Positions 46,321 to 56,781 of a stretch of DNA of 64,000 nt are shown in pieces. The DNA lies in NCBI GenBank assembly GCA_000149225.2, contig CM000691.1, forward strand, positions 248,001 to 312,000, read 5' to 3'. The notes under the pieces were generated by a model that ran no database searches, was not told the DNA's origin, and saw only the letters and a list, made by a program, of their open reading frames with translations. The position numbers and the translations under genes were made by a program. Each line of letters opens with the position of its first letter. Within the stretch, counting starts at the first letter, position 1. Source of the stretch: Lachancea kluyveri NRRL Y-12651. Its lineage: Eukaryota; Ascomycota; Saccharomycetes; Saccharomycetales; Saccharomycetaceae.

Positions 46321-48036
46321 TCAAGTACGAACAGTTGGTTCATCTGTACCCAAAAATTCCTTGAACTTCAAGAATTGCAGTACGTGTTTGATATCATTAC
46401 CCAGGAATTGATCAGCAGTTAAAGAGTAATCAGATTTGTTGTCAGAGTACCTTTCTACGTATAGCCTGATGGTTGCACCGGAAGAACCAGTACCAGATAG
46501 CCTTACGACAAATTTGCAGCCATTGGATAGCTTGACAAACAAGCCTTGATTTGATGAGACAGAACCATCCAAATCGGTGTAGCTGAAATCACCAGCGTCT
46601 ACAACAGTTAAATCAGTAGCCGCAGGAAATGCCTTGTTTACAACGCTGTCTTTTTTGCTCACAAAGTTGTGTAGTAATTGAATAACTTTGTCAGCGTTTT
46701 CGCTGGCGATTTGCTCAAAATCGTAACGGGTGAAGAAAGTGCGACCGTATTTGTTCCAAAACTCTTCTTGGATAGTCTTGATAGAAGCTTCTTTTGTAGG
46801 ATTTTTTCTGTTATAGATGGCCAAGATGTTCAACCAAGCCATGATGGCCCAAACACCATCTTTTTCTCTCACATGATTAGAGCCAGTACCGAAACTTTCT
46901 TCACCACATATAGATAGCTTCTTGGCATCAAATAGAGCGCAGAAAAATTTCCAACCAGTAGGCACTTCGTAGCAATTTAGACCATGGGCCTTGGCAACGC
47001 GGTCAATTGCGGCAGAAGTTGGAAAAGAACGGGCTAGCCCGTAAATACCTTGCTTGGCAAAGTATGGTATTTCGGATGCGTATTCGGCAATGATGGCCAC
47101 TGAGTCACCTGGAGAGACAAACGCCGGACCATAACCGTAAATCATGTTTCTATCACCGTCACCATCAGAGGCAGCGCCAAATGCAATTTTGTCCTTGTCA
47201 ACCCTTTCTACCAATGTATGAGCATAAGTCAAGTTAGGATCTGGATGCAATCCACCAAAATCTGGCTTTGGAACATAGTTTTGTAAAGACTCCTCGGCAC
47301 TTAGACCTAACTCATCGACAAATAAAGCTTTACCGTATGGACCAGTAACACCATTTAGAGAATCAAACAGTAATTTAAAACCAACGGTTTCCTTCTGAGT
47401 CTTGATGAATTTTTTAATCAAGTCAAAGTCAAAAATAGATTTCATCAACTTAACATATGCTTCAGTTGAATCGATAATATCAACGAGCAGCGGTCCATAC
47501 CTTTGGTCTGTACCCTTTTTTGATAGATCCAATTGAGGGAAGTTGGCAACTATCTTATAGCTAGTTAATTGTTTAGACTTTTCAAAGATTTTGTTGGTGA
47601 CGGATTCTGGTGCCGGACCACCATTGCTCAAGTTATACTTGATACCAAAATCATTCTTAGCACCACCTGGATTATGCGAAGCGGTTAAAATAATACCACC
47701 CGTGATTTTTGCATGGGGGTATGTCCTGATAATGTGGGAAGCGGCTGGCGTAGATAGAATACCATTTTGACCAATGACTAGTTTGTGAACACCGTTGGCG
47801 GCACCGATTGCGGCAATCTTTTGCACCACAACGTCGTTGTAGAAACGGCCGTCACCACCGACCACTAGAGTTGCGTCTTGGGAGCCCTCTGGAATTGCAT
47901 CCATGACGGCCTGGATAAAGTTTTCTGTGTAGTTAGGCTCTTCCATAAAAACTTTGGTTTTCTTTCTCAAACCAGAAGTTCCTGGCTTCTGGTCGGTATA
48001 AGGAGTTGTTGGAATTGTTTCAATTTTAAAGGACAT
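46321..48036 (-). CDS. PGM2: Phosphoglucomutase
   Basis: The 571-residue protein (about 570 in S. cerevisiae) begins MSFKIETIPTTPYTDQKPGT. The phosphoserine loop is in ILTASHNPGGAKNDFGIKYN, the Mg site in AASDGDGDRNM, the sugar loop in CGEESFGTGSNHVREKDGVW, and the phosphate site in VRLSGTGSSGATIRLY; all are intact. It interconverts glucose-1-phosphate and glucose-6-phosphate for glycogen, trehalose, UDP-glucose and galactose metabolism. The single gene stands for YKL127W and YMR105C. Three STREs upstream suggest stress induction like that of PGM2. Confidence 0.97.
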   Translation of the reverse strand: MSFKIETIPTTPYTDQKPGTSGLRKKTKVFMEEPNYTENFIQAVMDAIPEGSQDATLVVGGDGRFYNDVVVQKIAAIGAANGVHKLVIGQNGILSTPAASHIIRTYPHAKITGGIILTASHNPGGAKNDFGIKYNLSNGGPAPESVTNKIFEKSKQLTSYKIVANFPQLDLSKKGTDQRYGPLLVDIIDSTEAYVKLMKSIFDFDLIKKFIKTQKETVGFKLLFDSLNGVTGPYGKALFVDELGLSAEESLQNYVPKPDFGGLHPDPNLTYAHTLVERVDKDKIAFGAASDGDGDRNMIYGYGPAFVSPGDSVAIIAEYASEIPYFAKQGIYGLARSFPTSAAIDRVAKAHGLNCYEVPTGWKFFCALFDAKKLSICGEESFGTGSNHVREKDGVWAIMAWLNILAIYNRKNPTKEASIKTIQEEFWNKYGRTFFTRYDFEQIASENADKVIQLLHNFVSKKDSVVNKAFPAATDLTVVDAGDFSYTDLDGSVSSNQGLFVKLSNGCKFVVRLSGTGSSGATIRLYVERYSDNKSDYSLTADQFLGNDIKHVLQFLKFKEFLGTDEPTVRT

Positions 48037-48250
48037 AATTGTAGAACTTCTTGGTTTTGTAAGTGTTTTTTTTCGATCAATTAAGCGACCGGTTATATTA
48101 AATCTAAACGGGAAAGGATTCGAAACTTGATCTGTACTCGGAAGTTTTCTGATTCGAAGATAGCTGCTGTGTAAAATTTGTAGTTAAAACGTCTTTTGTG
48201 CTTATATACTTGTTTCTGTGAAAAATATAAGATGTGGACGGTTAAATTGA

Positions 48251-48373
48251 CCCCTGGATAGCGGTAGTCACTTGATGTAATTGGCTTAGGAGCTCGTAGA
48301 GAGGAGGTAGACGGTATTCTCACAAGGGGAGAAAGGCCAAGTGTTTCGACGAGCTTGAAGATTTCCTCAGGGG
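48251..48373. promoter_or_regulatory. Three STRE-type sites upstream of PGM
   Basis: CCCCT at 48251-48255 and AGGGG at 48325-48329 and 48369-48373 lie in the 448-bp gap between PGM and the YKU80 stop. They are 215-337 bp before the PGM ATG. Msn2/4 control of PGM2 through STREs is known in S. cerevisiae; here it is inferred from motif clustering. The gap holds no other gene. Confidence 0.55.
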
Positions 48374-48484
48374 GGAAAATTTTCGGATTGGTGCGGTCCG
48401 GGGTATACACTCACGTCTATAATGATAAAAGTGTGCATGCAGATTCTATGAACGTTATATACACGAATAACCCCACGGTGGGAA

Positions 48485-50365
48485 CTAGAGTCCACCTTGC
48501 ACTAGCAAACTGTCCAAAGTCGGGATATTCCCAACAGCTTCGGAACCAACTTCGCGGTCCAGCTCTTCGTCTCGGGCGAATCTCTTACGGTTCTCGTTCG
48601 GCTTGATGTCTAGCATTTCGACAAGTCTATTTGACAATTCAATTTCTGGCAATTTTGGCGGTCTTGTCTTTGAGAGCAGTAAATCGGGCATACTTGGTAC
48701 TTGAAATTCAAATTTATCATCCTTTTTGGTTTCCATGACGTACTTTTGATGCATATACTCCAGTAGAGCCTGCTGTTGTCTATGTGCACTAATGGCTGGC
48801 ATACATAACGGATTGCCATTGGCTTTCGGTTCTTTCCCATCTTGCTCTATTGATGGTAAAGGTATCGTAGTACTCAAAGCATTAGTTGGATCGGCTGTAA
48901 CAAAACAAGGATTTCTATACCATGAGCTCTCGCTGCTGCCGGTATTATCGTCCAAGTCCATTGAATCGATGAACATCGACATCTGTGAATCTAAATTAGT
49001 TGTATCTTCTACTAGGGTTTTTCCAGAAGTCGTTCTCTGGTAAGATAGCTTTGGAAAATCTGGACTTCTTTCATCTTCTGCAAACGGTAGCCTACTGAGT
49101 ATCAGTGCTCTAGTATGCTGTTCCTCTCGTCCAAGCTTACGCTTCATGCCATTGGTATCATCGATTAATATGGGACAGAGGAGACACATTTGTACTTCGC
49201 TATTTTTTCTTTGTACATACCTTGCAATAGCGAATTTTTCCAATTTAATCAACGAATCTACCAACGCGCTTAGAGCCATGTAGTCTGCTCTGCTACCTTG
49301 TCTAGTGTCTGTGACAATGAATGTAGATTCGGAGTTCAAATAGTATCGCGGGAAATCCTTTCTATCAAGAAAGCCTCTGATGTCCAATCCGGGCTCCGTC
49401 TCATAAATTCGTTCGGATTCCAAAGTTGGTGGCAACACAACATAGTCAGAGCCATAACGGTAAGCCTTGGTGATCGAACTCTTGGATACGGCTACGGCAT
49501 CGAACTCGGAAGTTTCACCATTTACTCTATTATGAATTTCATATTCGATAATCGATTTTACTGGTGAATAATCGTTTTCTCCATTTTTCACAACAACCTT
49601 CCTGTTTAGATTAGAAACTGCCTTTGTTGCTGGAAACCCTTCAACTTGGATACATATAGATTTGAAATCATCCATTGAAGATCCAGCGTCTTCCATAGAC
49701 GCTCCTAACCTTAATTCACCTTGAAAAATACGTACCGGCTTAACAACAGGCGGTTTTGGTATCGTAATTGTTCGTAGCAGTTCCAAGATCGTATACTTGA
49801 CGGAGCCGGGAACCGACCTGACACATTTGCCCCATATCGTATCACCATTATCCTTTAGCTTTTTTTCATCCTCGCAGTGTACCAAAATGATTCTGCAATC
49901 TAACTCATTGCTCATAATTTGTAATTCGTCGTCATCACAGTCAAGCCCATCCATATCGTCAGTAAACACAACCAAATTCTTGGTAATTTTCCTTTTCTTG
50001 AAAAAATCCCTTAGTATGACAGATGAAACCAACACCGATTGGATCATAGACAAACATTCAGAATGGTCTTTGTCGGTGGTCTCTATGTATTGTAGGACTG
50101 TGCGTATGTCCTTCAGCAATTTGACTGTAGTGACACTAGTCACTGGCGCCGTGACCTCCAAAGCCTCATAAATGTAATCGGTATCCTGGTTATTTTTAGT
50201 AAGTGGGCAGTTGACCAAGATGCATGAGACGTAATCGGTTTTCCTGCCCTTTTTAACTTTCTGGAACAAAGTGTACTCCAAGTATGCCAAGGCTTTGTCT
50301 ACATGACCACCGGCCACCATCGAATGTGAGACATCGATAAGGAAAGTAGTCGCTTCACTAGACAT
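48485..50365 (-). CDS. YKU80: Ku80, DNA end-binding subunit
   Basis: The 626-residue protein (629 in S. cerevisiae) begins MSSEATTFLIDVSHSMVAGG, the vWA-like N-terminal domain of Ku80 (VFTDDMDGLDCDDDELQIMS). The beta-barrel core follows (RYGSDYVVLPPTLESERIYE, LDIRGFLDRKDFPRYYLNSE, FAIARYVQRKNSEVQMCLLC). With Yku70 it forms the ring that loads on DNA ends for NHEJ and telomere protection. It corresponds to YMR106C. Its promoter side faces the tRNA-Lys gene 135 bp away. Confidence 0.95.
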   Translation of the reverse strand: MSSEATTFLIDVSHSMVAGGHVDKALAYLEYTLFQKVKKGRKTDYVSCILVNCPLTKNNQDTDYIYEALEVTAPVTSVTTVKLLKDIRTVLQYIETTDKDHSECLSMIQSVLVSSVILRDFFKKRKITKNLVVFTDDMDGLDCDDDELQIMSNELDCRIILVHCEDEKKLKDNGDTIWGKCVRSVPGSVKYTILELLRTITIPKPPVVKPVRIFQGELRLGASMEDAGSSMDDFKSICIQVEGFPATKAVSNLNRKVVVKNGENDYSPVKSIIEYEIHNRVNGETSEFDAVAVSKSSITKAYRYGSDYVVLPPTLESERIYETEPGLDIRGFLDRKDFPRYYLNSESTFIVTDTRQGSRADYMALSALVDSLIKLEKFAIARYVQRKNSEVQMCLLCPILIDDTNGMKRKLGREEQHTRALILSRLPFAEDERSPDFPKLSYQRTTSGKTLVEDTTNLDSQMSMFIDSMDLDDNTGSSESSWYRNPCFVTADPTNALSTTIPLPSIEQDGKEPKANGNPLCMPAISAHRQQQALLEYMHQKYVMETKKDDKFEFQVPSMPDLLLSKTRPPKLPEIELSNRLVEMLDIKPNENRKRFARDEELDREVGSEAVGNIPTLDSLLVQGGL

Positions 50366-50499
50366 TACTCTGGATTAAATAAAGAAAGAAAGAACTTAAC
50401 GATGTGGTATTTGAAGCTAATTGTAAAGCTGCAAGCGAGATACTTGGCAAAGAAAAACAGGGCTCATCGCAGCCGGATGAATAGGCGAAAGAAAAAATA

Positions 50500-50572
50500 A
50501 GCCCTGTAGGGGGCTCGAACCCCTAGCCTTATGATTAAGAGTCATACGCGCTACCGATTGCGCCAACAAGGC
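50500..50572 (-). tRNA. tRNA-Lys (anticodon CUU)
   Basis: On the minus strand the 73-nt gene begins GCCTTGTTGGCGCAATCGGT (A box) and has anticodon CTT in GACTCTTAATC. Its B box is GGGTTCGAGCCC and it ends CTACAGGGCT. It is almost identical to S. cerevisiae tRNA-Lys(CUU). No intron is present. A T-run terminator lies immediately downstream (TTTTTTC on the minus strand, about 50491-50498). Confidence 0.98.
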
Positions 50573-51395
50573 TTAGTAATAAGCGATGTCCATTCTCAGT
50601 GTTACTTATTTACATATACCACTACTTGTATCATTTACCCGACCAGGCCTGCGAGCGTATAGGCGTGAGGACCATGGTGAGGCTGGCACCGACTGTAGTA
50701 GGCAATACCTTAAACGTGGAGAACATTAAAGAACAAGATGGAAAAAAGATAATTCTGCATGACTTTTTTATTCTCCATAACCATCCAATATCTTACCCAT
50801 ATGTCGGCGCATTTCACACGTCTGACCCGTGCCATGACCCATGAACCCCGCAGTGTACGTCGCCGTACCCAGAGTTCTTCGCGCCAGGACAAGATCAAGG
50901 GCCAAGGGTGAGGAGAGATAGGTTACTTATTTGACCCAATCTAATTAATCAGTTCACTGTGGACGGACAAAGCGGTTGGATTTTGCTCGATTCCGGAACG
51001 GGGCAGCTTCCTCCTGTTACCAGGCTGCTGGGTAGACCGGCTTCGTAAGTAAAGAGGTTGTGACGCTTCGTGACAGCAAAACAAGTAATATGCGACAGTG
51101 CCCATCCCCCTTGGCCTTTTGCTGACACATCATATAACTATACCCATACACAAAAATAGTACGTGCGCGGAGTTGTCCAGAATAGCTTTTGTCTATCCTT
51201 TTTTTATTGAGTGAGAAAAAGTGGGTCAAAGATTGGGGTTGTCTAATCTATTCTCCTTCGTTTCCTTCTCAGGCATATATAAACTCGGGCGTACTTCCCT
51301 CTCGCTTTGTTTTTTATGTCTACTTCTCTTCGCCTTTTATTAATTCATCATCCTAAATTTTACAGGAAATTATTATCAACACAACAAAGAACGGA
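50573..51395. other. tRNA-Lys upstream flank and SPG4 promoter
   Basis: About 820 bp without a credible gene. The part nearest SPG4 has a TATA-like ATATATAAAC near 51276 and a CCCCCTTGG at about 51104-51112 containing an STRE core. A short frame near 50599-50844 has no recognisable similarity. Confidence 0.5.
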
Positions 51396-51791
51396 ATGCC
51401 AGGATTATTAGAAGCTTTTGAAGTTTACAACCGTAAGAAACACTCTTCCAACCCAGAAATGTTTGGACAGAATCATTCCAACATCGGCGGTGGAAATACC
51501 TCATATATGTTTGCTAGGGAGTACAGGGCTCCCAAGGATAAAGATTTGAAAAAAATGCTGGAGACTTCGGCGGGCAGCAGTGACGAATCCAGTGAACCTT
51601 CTTCCAGAAAGAGCTCTATCAGTTCAACGGACGGGGCTAAGGAGGCAATGCTGAAGGAGGCAATGCTGAAGGAGGGTCTGGCTGGTACTACGCCTGGTAT
51701 GGTTGACGTCTCTCACATGTCACAAGCCGAATTTGAAAGAGTTTTCAACAGCTTGAGAAAGGGCGAGCCAAACAACAGAGTGAATTTTTAG
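51396..51791 (+). CDS. SPG4: Spg4, stationary-phase protein
   Basis: The 131-residue protein (115 in S. cerevisiae) begins MPGLLEAFEVYNRKKHSSNP and shares YNRKKH, MFAREYRAPKDKD-type and C-terminal DVSHMSQAEFERVFNSLRKG features with S. cerevisiae Spg4 (ISNMSQGEFLRLYESLRRGE). The biochemical function is unknown; S. cerevisiae SPG4 is needed for survival at high temperature in stationary phase. An internal 15-bp tandem duplication yields KEAMLKEAMLKEG. It corresponds to YMR107W. Confidence 0.88.
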   Translation: MPGLLEAFEVYNRKKHSSNPEMFGQNHSNIGGGNTSYMFAREYRAPKDKDLKKMLETSAGSSDESSEPSSRKSSISSTDGAKEAMLKEAMLKEGLAGTTPGMVDVSHMSQAEFERVFNSLRKGEPNNRVNF

Positions 51792-52377
51792 GTGGTGTTT
51801 TTTTTATATTCGATAATAGGTCGATTATAGTGGATGTTTTGTTTGTATATTGGTCATTATGATGGTATGTAGTGTAAGACTTACATACTCAATAGGTATT
51901 ATTTTTTGTTTTTTTTCTTTTCTTAGAGACCATTTCTTCTGTTCGGCAAGTTGGTTGAAAGTATCTTGGAGATGCTGTACGTGTTTGTTGTGTATATATG
52001 AGAGGTGAGTAAAACCTCTAGGTACTCGAGGCTTCCCATCTCCAAGTTATTTAGCGCGATTTGAAACATTTAATATTTCCAGGTGATGTACTTCTCGCTC
52101 TTTTTTTTATTAAATTTTTAATGTTGTTCTCTTGCATGTCGAATCGATAGCGGCACATGGTTTTCTTTGTATGTTAAAAGACACGTTAGAAACTTTAACA
52201 TTCAAGAAAACAAATCCCGCTTCTCGAGATGAACCAGGTGAAGGAAGGAGAGAAAAAAAAAAAAAAACTAGAAAAAAAAAAAGACAAACAAAAACAAGTT
52301 GCAAGAAATGAGAACCAGTCATACTAGTATAGCAAGCACAAAACAGACGATATCCTGAGTCACGCACTTTAACCCCG
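51792..52377. other. SPG4-PMU1 intergenic region
   Basis: Between two co-oriented plus-strand genes, 586 bp, with A-tracts at about 52253-52281 close to PMU1 that probably exclude nucleosomes. No gene is seen. Confidence 0.5.
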
Positions 52378-53217
52378 ATGAAGTTTACCGCATTGCCAGA
52401 TTACTTCCAGGCTTATACCACTGAAAACCCAGATGGTATTGAGGCTGTCAACCATCAACACTTGCAGTTTGTCACTCACGGCTCTTGGTCGGAACTAAGT
52501 ACCTCAATTCCACAGGATACTCCAAACACCAAATACAAGCTGTTGATCCTGGCAAGACATGGTCAAGGTTACCATAACGCTGGGGTTTCGAGATACGGTA
52601 TGGCTAGATGGGACGAGTACTGGTCGTTGTTAGATGGTGACGAACACGGAGATTGGTTCGACGCAAAGCTAACCCCGTTAGGCCGAGAACAAGTGCAAGA
52701 GATTGGATCCACGATCTTAAAACCAATGTGCCAAGAAGTCGGACTGCCACAAATCTTCTACTCCTCTCCAATGAGACGTTGCTTGGAAACGTTCATCGAG
52801 TCCTGGTCCCAGGTCTTTAACCAAGGGAACGGCGAAATTCCAGTACATGTAGTCGAGAATCTGAGAGAAACTTTGGGTGAACATACTTGTGACAAGAGAG
52901 TCGATCACCACGTGTCAGTAGACGAGTATCAGGGGGCAAAGATTGCACAGAACAAACGTTTGAAACTGTGCTACGAGGAGAATTATCCAGAAAAGGATTC
53001 TCTATGGGAAGCTGATCACAGGGAAACCGACGACGAAATCGACACCAGAACTGCAGTTGCGCTTACTCGTATCCTCACCGAGCCTTACCGGTATATATCT
53101 GTTACTTGCCATTCTGGAGTTATCAAAAGTGTTTTGCGTAATCTCCAACACCCTCCAGTTAACAACCTAGACACCGGCGGTGTGGTTGCACTAGTTGTCA
53201 AGTGTGATCAGCTATGA
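52378..53217 (+). CDS. PMU1: Pmu1, phosphomutase-like histidine phosphatase family protein
   Basis: The 279-residue protein (295 in S. cerevisiae) begins MKFTALPDYFQAYTTENPDG. The histidine-phosphatase motif LILARHGQGYHNAGVSRYG carries the RHG catalytic triad. SSPMRRCLETFIESW and ENLRETLGEHTCDKR, followed by the late VTCHSGVIKSVLRN, supply the second catalytic Arg, Glu and His. The fold is that of broad phosphatases, and the substrate is not clear. It corresponds to YKL128C, in expected orientation between SPG4 and ILV2. Confidence 0.93.
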   Translation: MKFTALPDYFQAYTTENPDGIEAVNHQHLQFVTHGSWSELSTSIPQDTPNTKYKLLILARHGQGYHNAGVSRYGMARWDEYWSLLDGDEHGDWFDAKLTPLGREQVQEIGSTILKPMCQEVGLPQIFYSSPMRRCLETFIESWSQVFNQGNGEIPVHVVENLRETLGEHTCDKRVDHHVSVDEYQGAKIAQNKRLKLCYEENYPEKDSLWEADHRETDDEIDTRTAVALTRILTEPYRYISVTCHSGVIKSVLRNLQHPPVNNLDTGGVVALVVKCDQL

Positions 53218-54159
53218 TAGTTGAACATCCGCGTCTTCTTCCGAACGTGGCAACTTTATCCGGCATCCATAACTCCGGAATCGTGTAGCGCCCTTTTGTC
53301 TCGGACTCACAAAATTCATAACGCACACAACTCATGAACTTCAAGGGAAACTGCAAGCACTCTGTGCGCCATTCGTCGCATGAAGTGCCAGGGCAAGACC
53401 TACTCCGAGACTACATGTTATAATATAATGATTTCAAATATGCACAAAAATGTATACGTTAGAAAAAAAAAAAAAAAAAGAAAACAACGTACAATATACC
53501 AATTCCTATACTAGCACTCGAGCTCACACAAATGGCTATGTATTCGTATAACTGGCATAAAACGTACACGATCTGCTACGCTAAGTTCGGTACGAAACAC
53601 CACTTTTGACCGGGGCTGTGACTTGAAGAATCTGTCACTGCCTTCTTGGATTTTGCTTTTTCGGCGTAGGGCCGTGTCAACGGTTTTCTTACCAGACTAA
53701 TTTGTCGAGCACAAGATGTCGATTAGTATAGCCTTAACCCCGCAGTCCAGCAGCAATACCTGCGCAATACTAGGCAATGCTGTGGTCAACGACTATTGCT
53801 GACCATTTTATTTGATTTTAGGTCCGCAGAAGCGGGCCGGAGCCCCAAGCTTCTAAAAAACAAGATCAAGCCCAAAGGATTTTTGTCGAATTTGTGAGTT
53901 CTGTTGCTTTACGCGGCTTCCACTAGGCTCTCCGAAAACACTAGCTTCCTTCCCTCCTTCTTTCCTTTTTTTTTTTACCCTCTTTTTTCTTTTCTCTGAG
54001 TCAGTGAAAAAAAAAAAAAAAAGAATCTGAAAAATTTTCAGATGATTCATCCGATGCGTTCGCTATTGGCACATTTTTATATATTACCTTACGAGATCTT
54101 TTCTTGAATTTGTCTTTTATACTTCAAGTTAATCTAATCTCAATCCAACAGAATCGCCA
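53218..54159. promoter_or_regulatory. PMU1-ILV2 intergenic region with a Gcn4 site
   Basis: TGAGTCA at 53997-54003 is a perfect Gcn4 site 157-163 bp before the ILV2 ATG. CCGGAGCCCC at 53837-53846 matches the Leu3 palindrome at about 8 of 10 positions (weak). Poly-A/T tracts flank the Gcn4 site, and a TATA-like TTTATATATT is near 54077. ILV2 is under Gcn4 and Leu3 control in S. cerevisiae. The 942-bp gap holds no gene. Confidence 0.75.
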
Positions 54160-56199
54160 ATGATTAGACAAACTACTATCAGGATGGCCATGAGACGTAA
54201 CTTCATGGCTATGGCTAGACAAAATGCTACGAAAACAGCTTTCTATAATACCATGCGCTACTACAGTGCTGCTTCAGCTTCAGCAACTGCCACTTCCACC
54301 AGCAGACCAGAACCTGCTCCTAGTTTCAATGTCGATCCTGCTTCCCCAAAGCTTTCTAAGCTACCAAAGAAACGTGCTTCTCCAGAGATGGACGATTCGT
54401 TCGTTGGCTTAACTGGTGGTCAAATTTTCCACGAAATGATGCAACGTCACAAAGTCGACACTGTCTTTGGTTACCCAGGTGGTGCTATCTTACCAGTTTA
54501 CGACGCTATTTACAACAGCAATGCTTTCAATTTTGTCCTACCAAAGCATGAGCAAGGTGCTGGTCACATGGCCGAAGGTTATGCTCGTGCTAGTGGTAAG
54601 CCGGGTGTTGTCTTGGTTACTTCTGGTCCAGGTGCCACCAACGTCGTCACACCAATGGCTGATGCCCTAGCGGATGGTGTCCCAATGGTGGTTTTCACCG
54701 GTCAAGTTTCGACGACCGCTATTGGTACAGATGCCTTCCAAGAGGCTGACGTTGTTGGTATTTCTAGATCCTGTACCAAATGGAACGTTATGGTCAAATC
54801 TATCGAAGAATTGCCAAGGCGGATTAACGAAGCCTTTGAAATTGCCACTAGTGGTAGACCCGGTCCAGTCTTGGTCGATCTACCAAAGGACGTCACCGCC
54901 GCTGTTCTTAGAAATCCAATCCCAACAAAGTCTACACTACCTTCTGATGCTTTGCTACAAATAACAAAACGTGCGGTTGATGAATTCACCATGAACTCTA
55001 TTGCCAAGGCGTCCGATCTGATCAACGTGGCTAAGAAGCCATTGCTATACGTCGGTGGTGGTATCTTGGGTCACGAAAACGGTCCAAAGTTTTTGAAGGA
55101 ATTGAGTGAACGTGCTCAAATCCCAGTCACAACAACTCTGCAAGGTTTGGGTGCCTTTGACCAAGAAGATCCAAAATCTTTGGATATGCTAGGTATGCAC
55201 GGCTCTGCTGCCGCTAACACTGCCGTTCAAAACGCTGACTTAATCATCGCTTTGGGTGCAAGGTTCGACGATCGTGTCACCTGTAACATTTCTAAATTTG
55301 CTCCAGAGGCTAGAAAGGCTGCTTTGGAACACAGAGGTGGTATCGTGCATTTCGAAATCTCCCCAAAGAACATCAACAAGGTCGTTGAAGCCCAAGTTGC
55401 TGTCGAAGGTGACGTTACTCGTAACTTGGAGAAATTGATTCCATTGGTTACCCCAGTCAAGGAAAGAAAAGAATGGTTTGACCAGATTAATGAGTGGAGA
55501 GAAAAATACCCATACGAATACCAAAAGGAGACCGAAGGTTCTAAGATTAAACCACAAACTGTCATCGCTGAATTGTCCAAGATGGCTAATGCTACCGGCA
55601 AAAATGTTATTGTCACTACCGGTGTCGGTCAACATCAAATGTGGGCTGCCCAACATTGGACTTGGAAGAACCCACGTACTTTTATCACTTCTGGTGGTCT
55701 GGGTACTATGGGTTTCGGTCTACCCGCTGCCATCGGTGCTCAGGTCGCTAAGCCAGATGCCATTGTCGTCGACATTGATGGTGATGCTTCTTTCAACATG
55801 ACTTTGATGGAATTATCCAGTGCGGTCCAAGCTCGTGCTCCGGTCAAGATTTTGTTGCTAAATAACGAGGAACAAGGTATGGTTACCCAGTGGCAATCTC
55901 TGTTCTACGAACACCGTTACTCTCACACCCATCAATTGAACCCAGACTTTGTAAAGCTAGCGGAAGCCATGGGCCTAAAGGGTATGAGACTATCCAAACA
56001 AGCTGACATGGATGGAACTTTGAAGCAATTCCTAGAGTACCAAGGCCCAGTTTTATTGGAAGTCCAAGTTGAAAAGAAGGTTCCTGTTTTGCCAATGGTC
56101 CCAGCTGGTAAGGGTTTGGATGAGTTTATTAACTATGACCCTGAAGTGGAAAGGCAACAAAACGAGCTTCGCCATAAGCGTACCGGTGGTAAACACTAA
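54160..56199 (+). CDS. ILV2: Acetolactate synthase catalytic subunit, mitochondrial
   Basis: The 679-residue protein (687 in S. cerevisiae) has an Arg-rich mitochondrial presequence with no acidic residues in the first 45 or so. The TPP enzyme domains follow: LTGGQIFHEMMQRHKVDTVF, GYPGGAILPVYD, LPKHEQGAGHMAEGYARASG (catalytic Glu), the central FAD-type domain, and the TPP motif DIDGDASFNMTLMEL with NNEEQGMVTQWQSLFYEH. The C-terminus RHKRTGGKH is identical to S. cerevisiae. It makes acetolactate and acetohydroxybutyrate, the first step of valine and isoleucine synthesis. Residue 184 is Ser (codon 54709-54711), where S. cerevisiae has Pro192. Codon use is strongly biased, indicating high expression. 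It corresponds to YMR108W. Confidence 0.98.
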   Translation: MIRQTTIRMAMRRNFMAMARQNATKTAFYNTMRYYSAASASATATSTSRPEPAPSFNVDPASPKLSKLPKKRASPEMDDSFVGLTGGQIFHEMMQRHKVDTVFGYPGGAILPVYDAIYNSNAFNFVLPKHEQGAGHMAEGYARASGKPGVVLVTSGPGATNVVTPMADALADGVPMVVFTGQVSTTAIGTDAFQEADVVGISRSCTKWNVMVKSIEELPRRINEAFEIATSGRPGPVLVDLPKDVTAAVLRNPIPTKSTLPSDALLQITKRAVDEFTMNSIAKASDLINVAKKPLLYVGGGILGHENGPKFLKELSERAQIPVTTTLQGLGAFDQEDPKSLDMLGMHGSAAANTAVQNADLIIALGARFDDRVTCNISKFAPEARKAALEHRGGIVHFEISPKNINKVVEAQVAVEGDVTRNLEKLIPLVTPVKERKEWFDQINEWREKYPYEYQKETEGSKIKPQTVIAELSKMANATGKNVIVTTGVGQHQMWAAQHWTWKNPRTFITSGGLGTMGFGLPAAIGAQVAKPDAIVVDIDGDASFNMTLMELSSAVQARAPVKILLLNNEEQGMVTQWQSLFYEHRYSHTHQLNPDFVKLAEAMGLKGMRLSKQADMDGTLKQFLEYQGPVLLEVQVEKKVPVLPMVPAGKGLDEFINYDPEVERQQNELRHKRTGGKH

Positions 56200-56781
56200 G
56201 CAATATCTGCAATGTAATACGAGAAAAAAAACCATGAAAAAAAAAAGAAAAAATCCTCATACTGTAAAATGACCATATGACATTTAAAAAAATTTTATGA
56301 CCAAATGCCAATACCTTTCATTAGAAAAGTTGTCTTCATACGCTAAAACCTCAGCATGATTTGCGGTTATGAAACGCCCATTTACCTTTTTCCCTTTTGT
56401 GTAAAATCAATTTTTATCTGTTATTTAATTCTGTAAAATAATCATATCATTGAGCCTTTTTTTTTATTGTTAACAAGAGTGTGTGTACGAATTTTGCAAT
56501 CTCAGCAAATCTTCTAAGCTTCCCTTATCTATGCTTATTATCCCAAATCCACCGGAACTCGTTGATACATTTGATTTCTTCGTGATACATGATATAAGCG
56601 GGAATAGGGGCAGTTCAAGAAATAATGAAAAGCCTCACCTTTTCGACGCCTTTACAAATCCAAAGTACACCAAAACTCAGTATTAAAAGGGGTGAGAGAA
56701 ACATTAATAAAGTAATTCTTTTTTTCTTCCCTATTCCTTTCTTTCCATCTTCTTTTAATCGCAAATTGTTTCCTACTAGTA
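56200..56781. other. ILV2-MYO intergenic region
   Basis: This 582-bp stretch is the ILV2 terminator (A-tract near 56225-56250) and MYO promoter. I see no gene or named motif. Confidence 0.5.
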
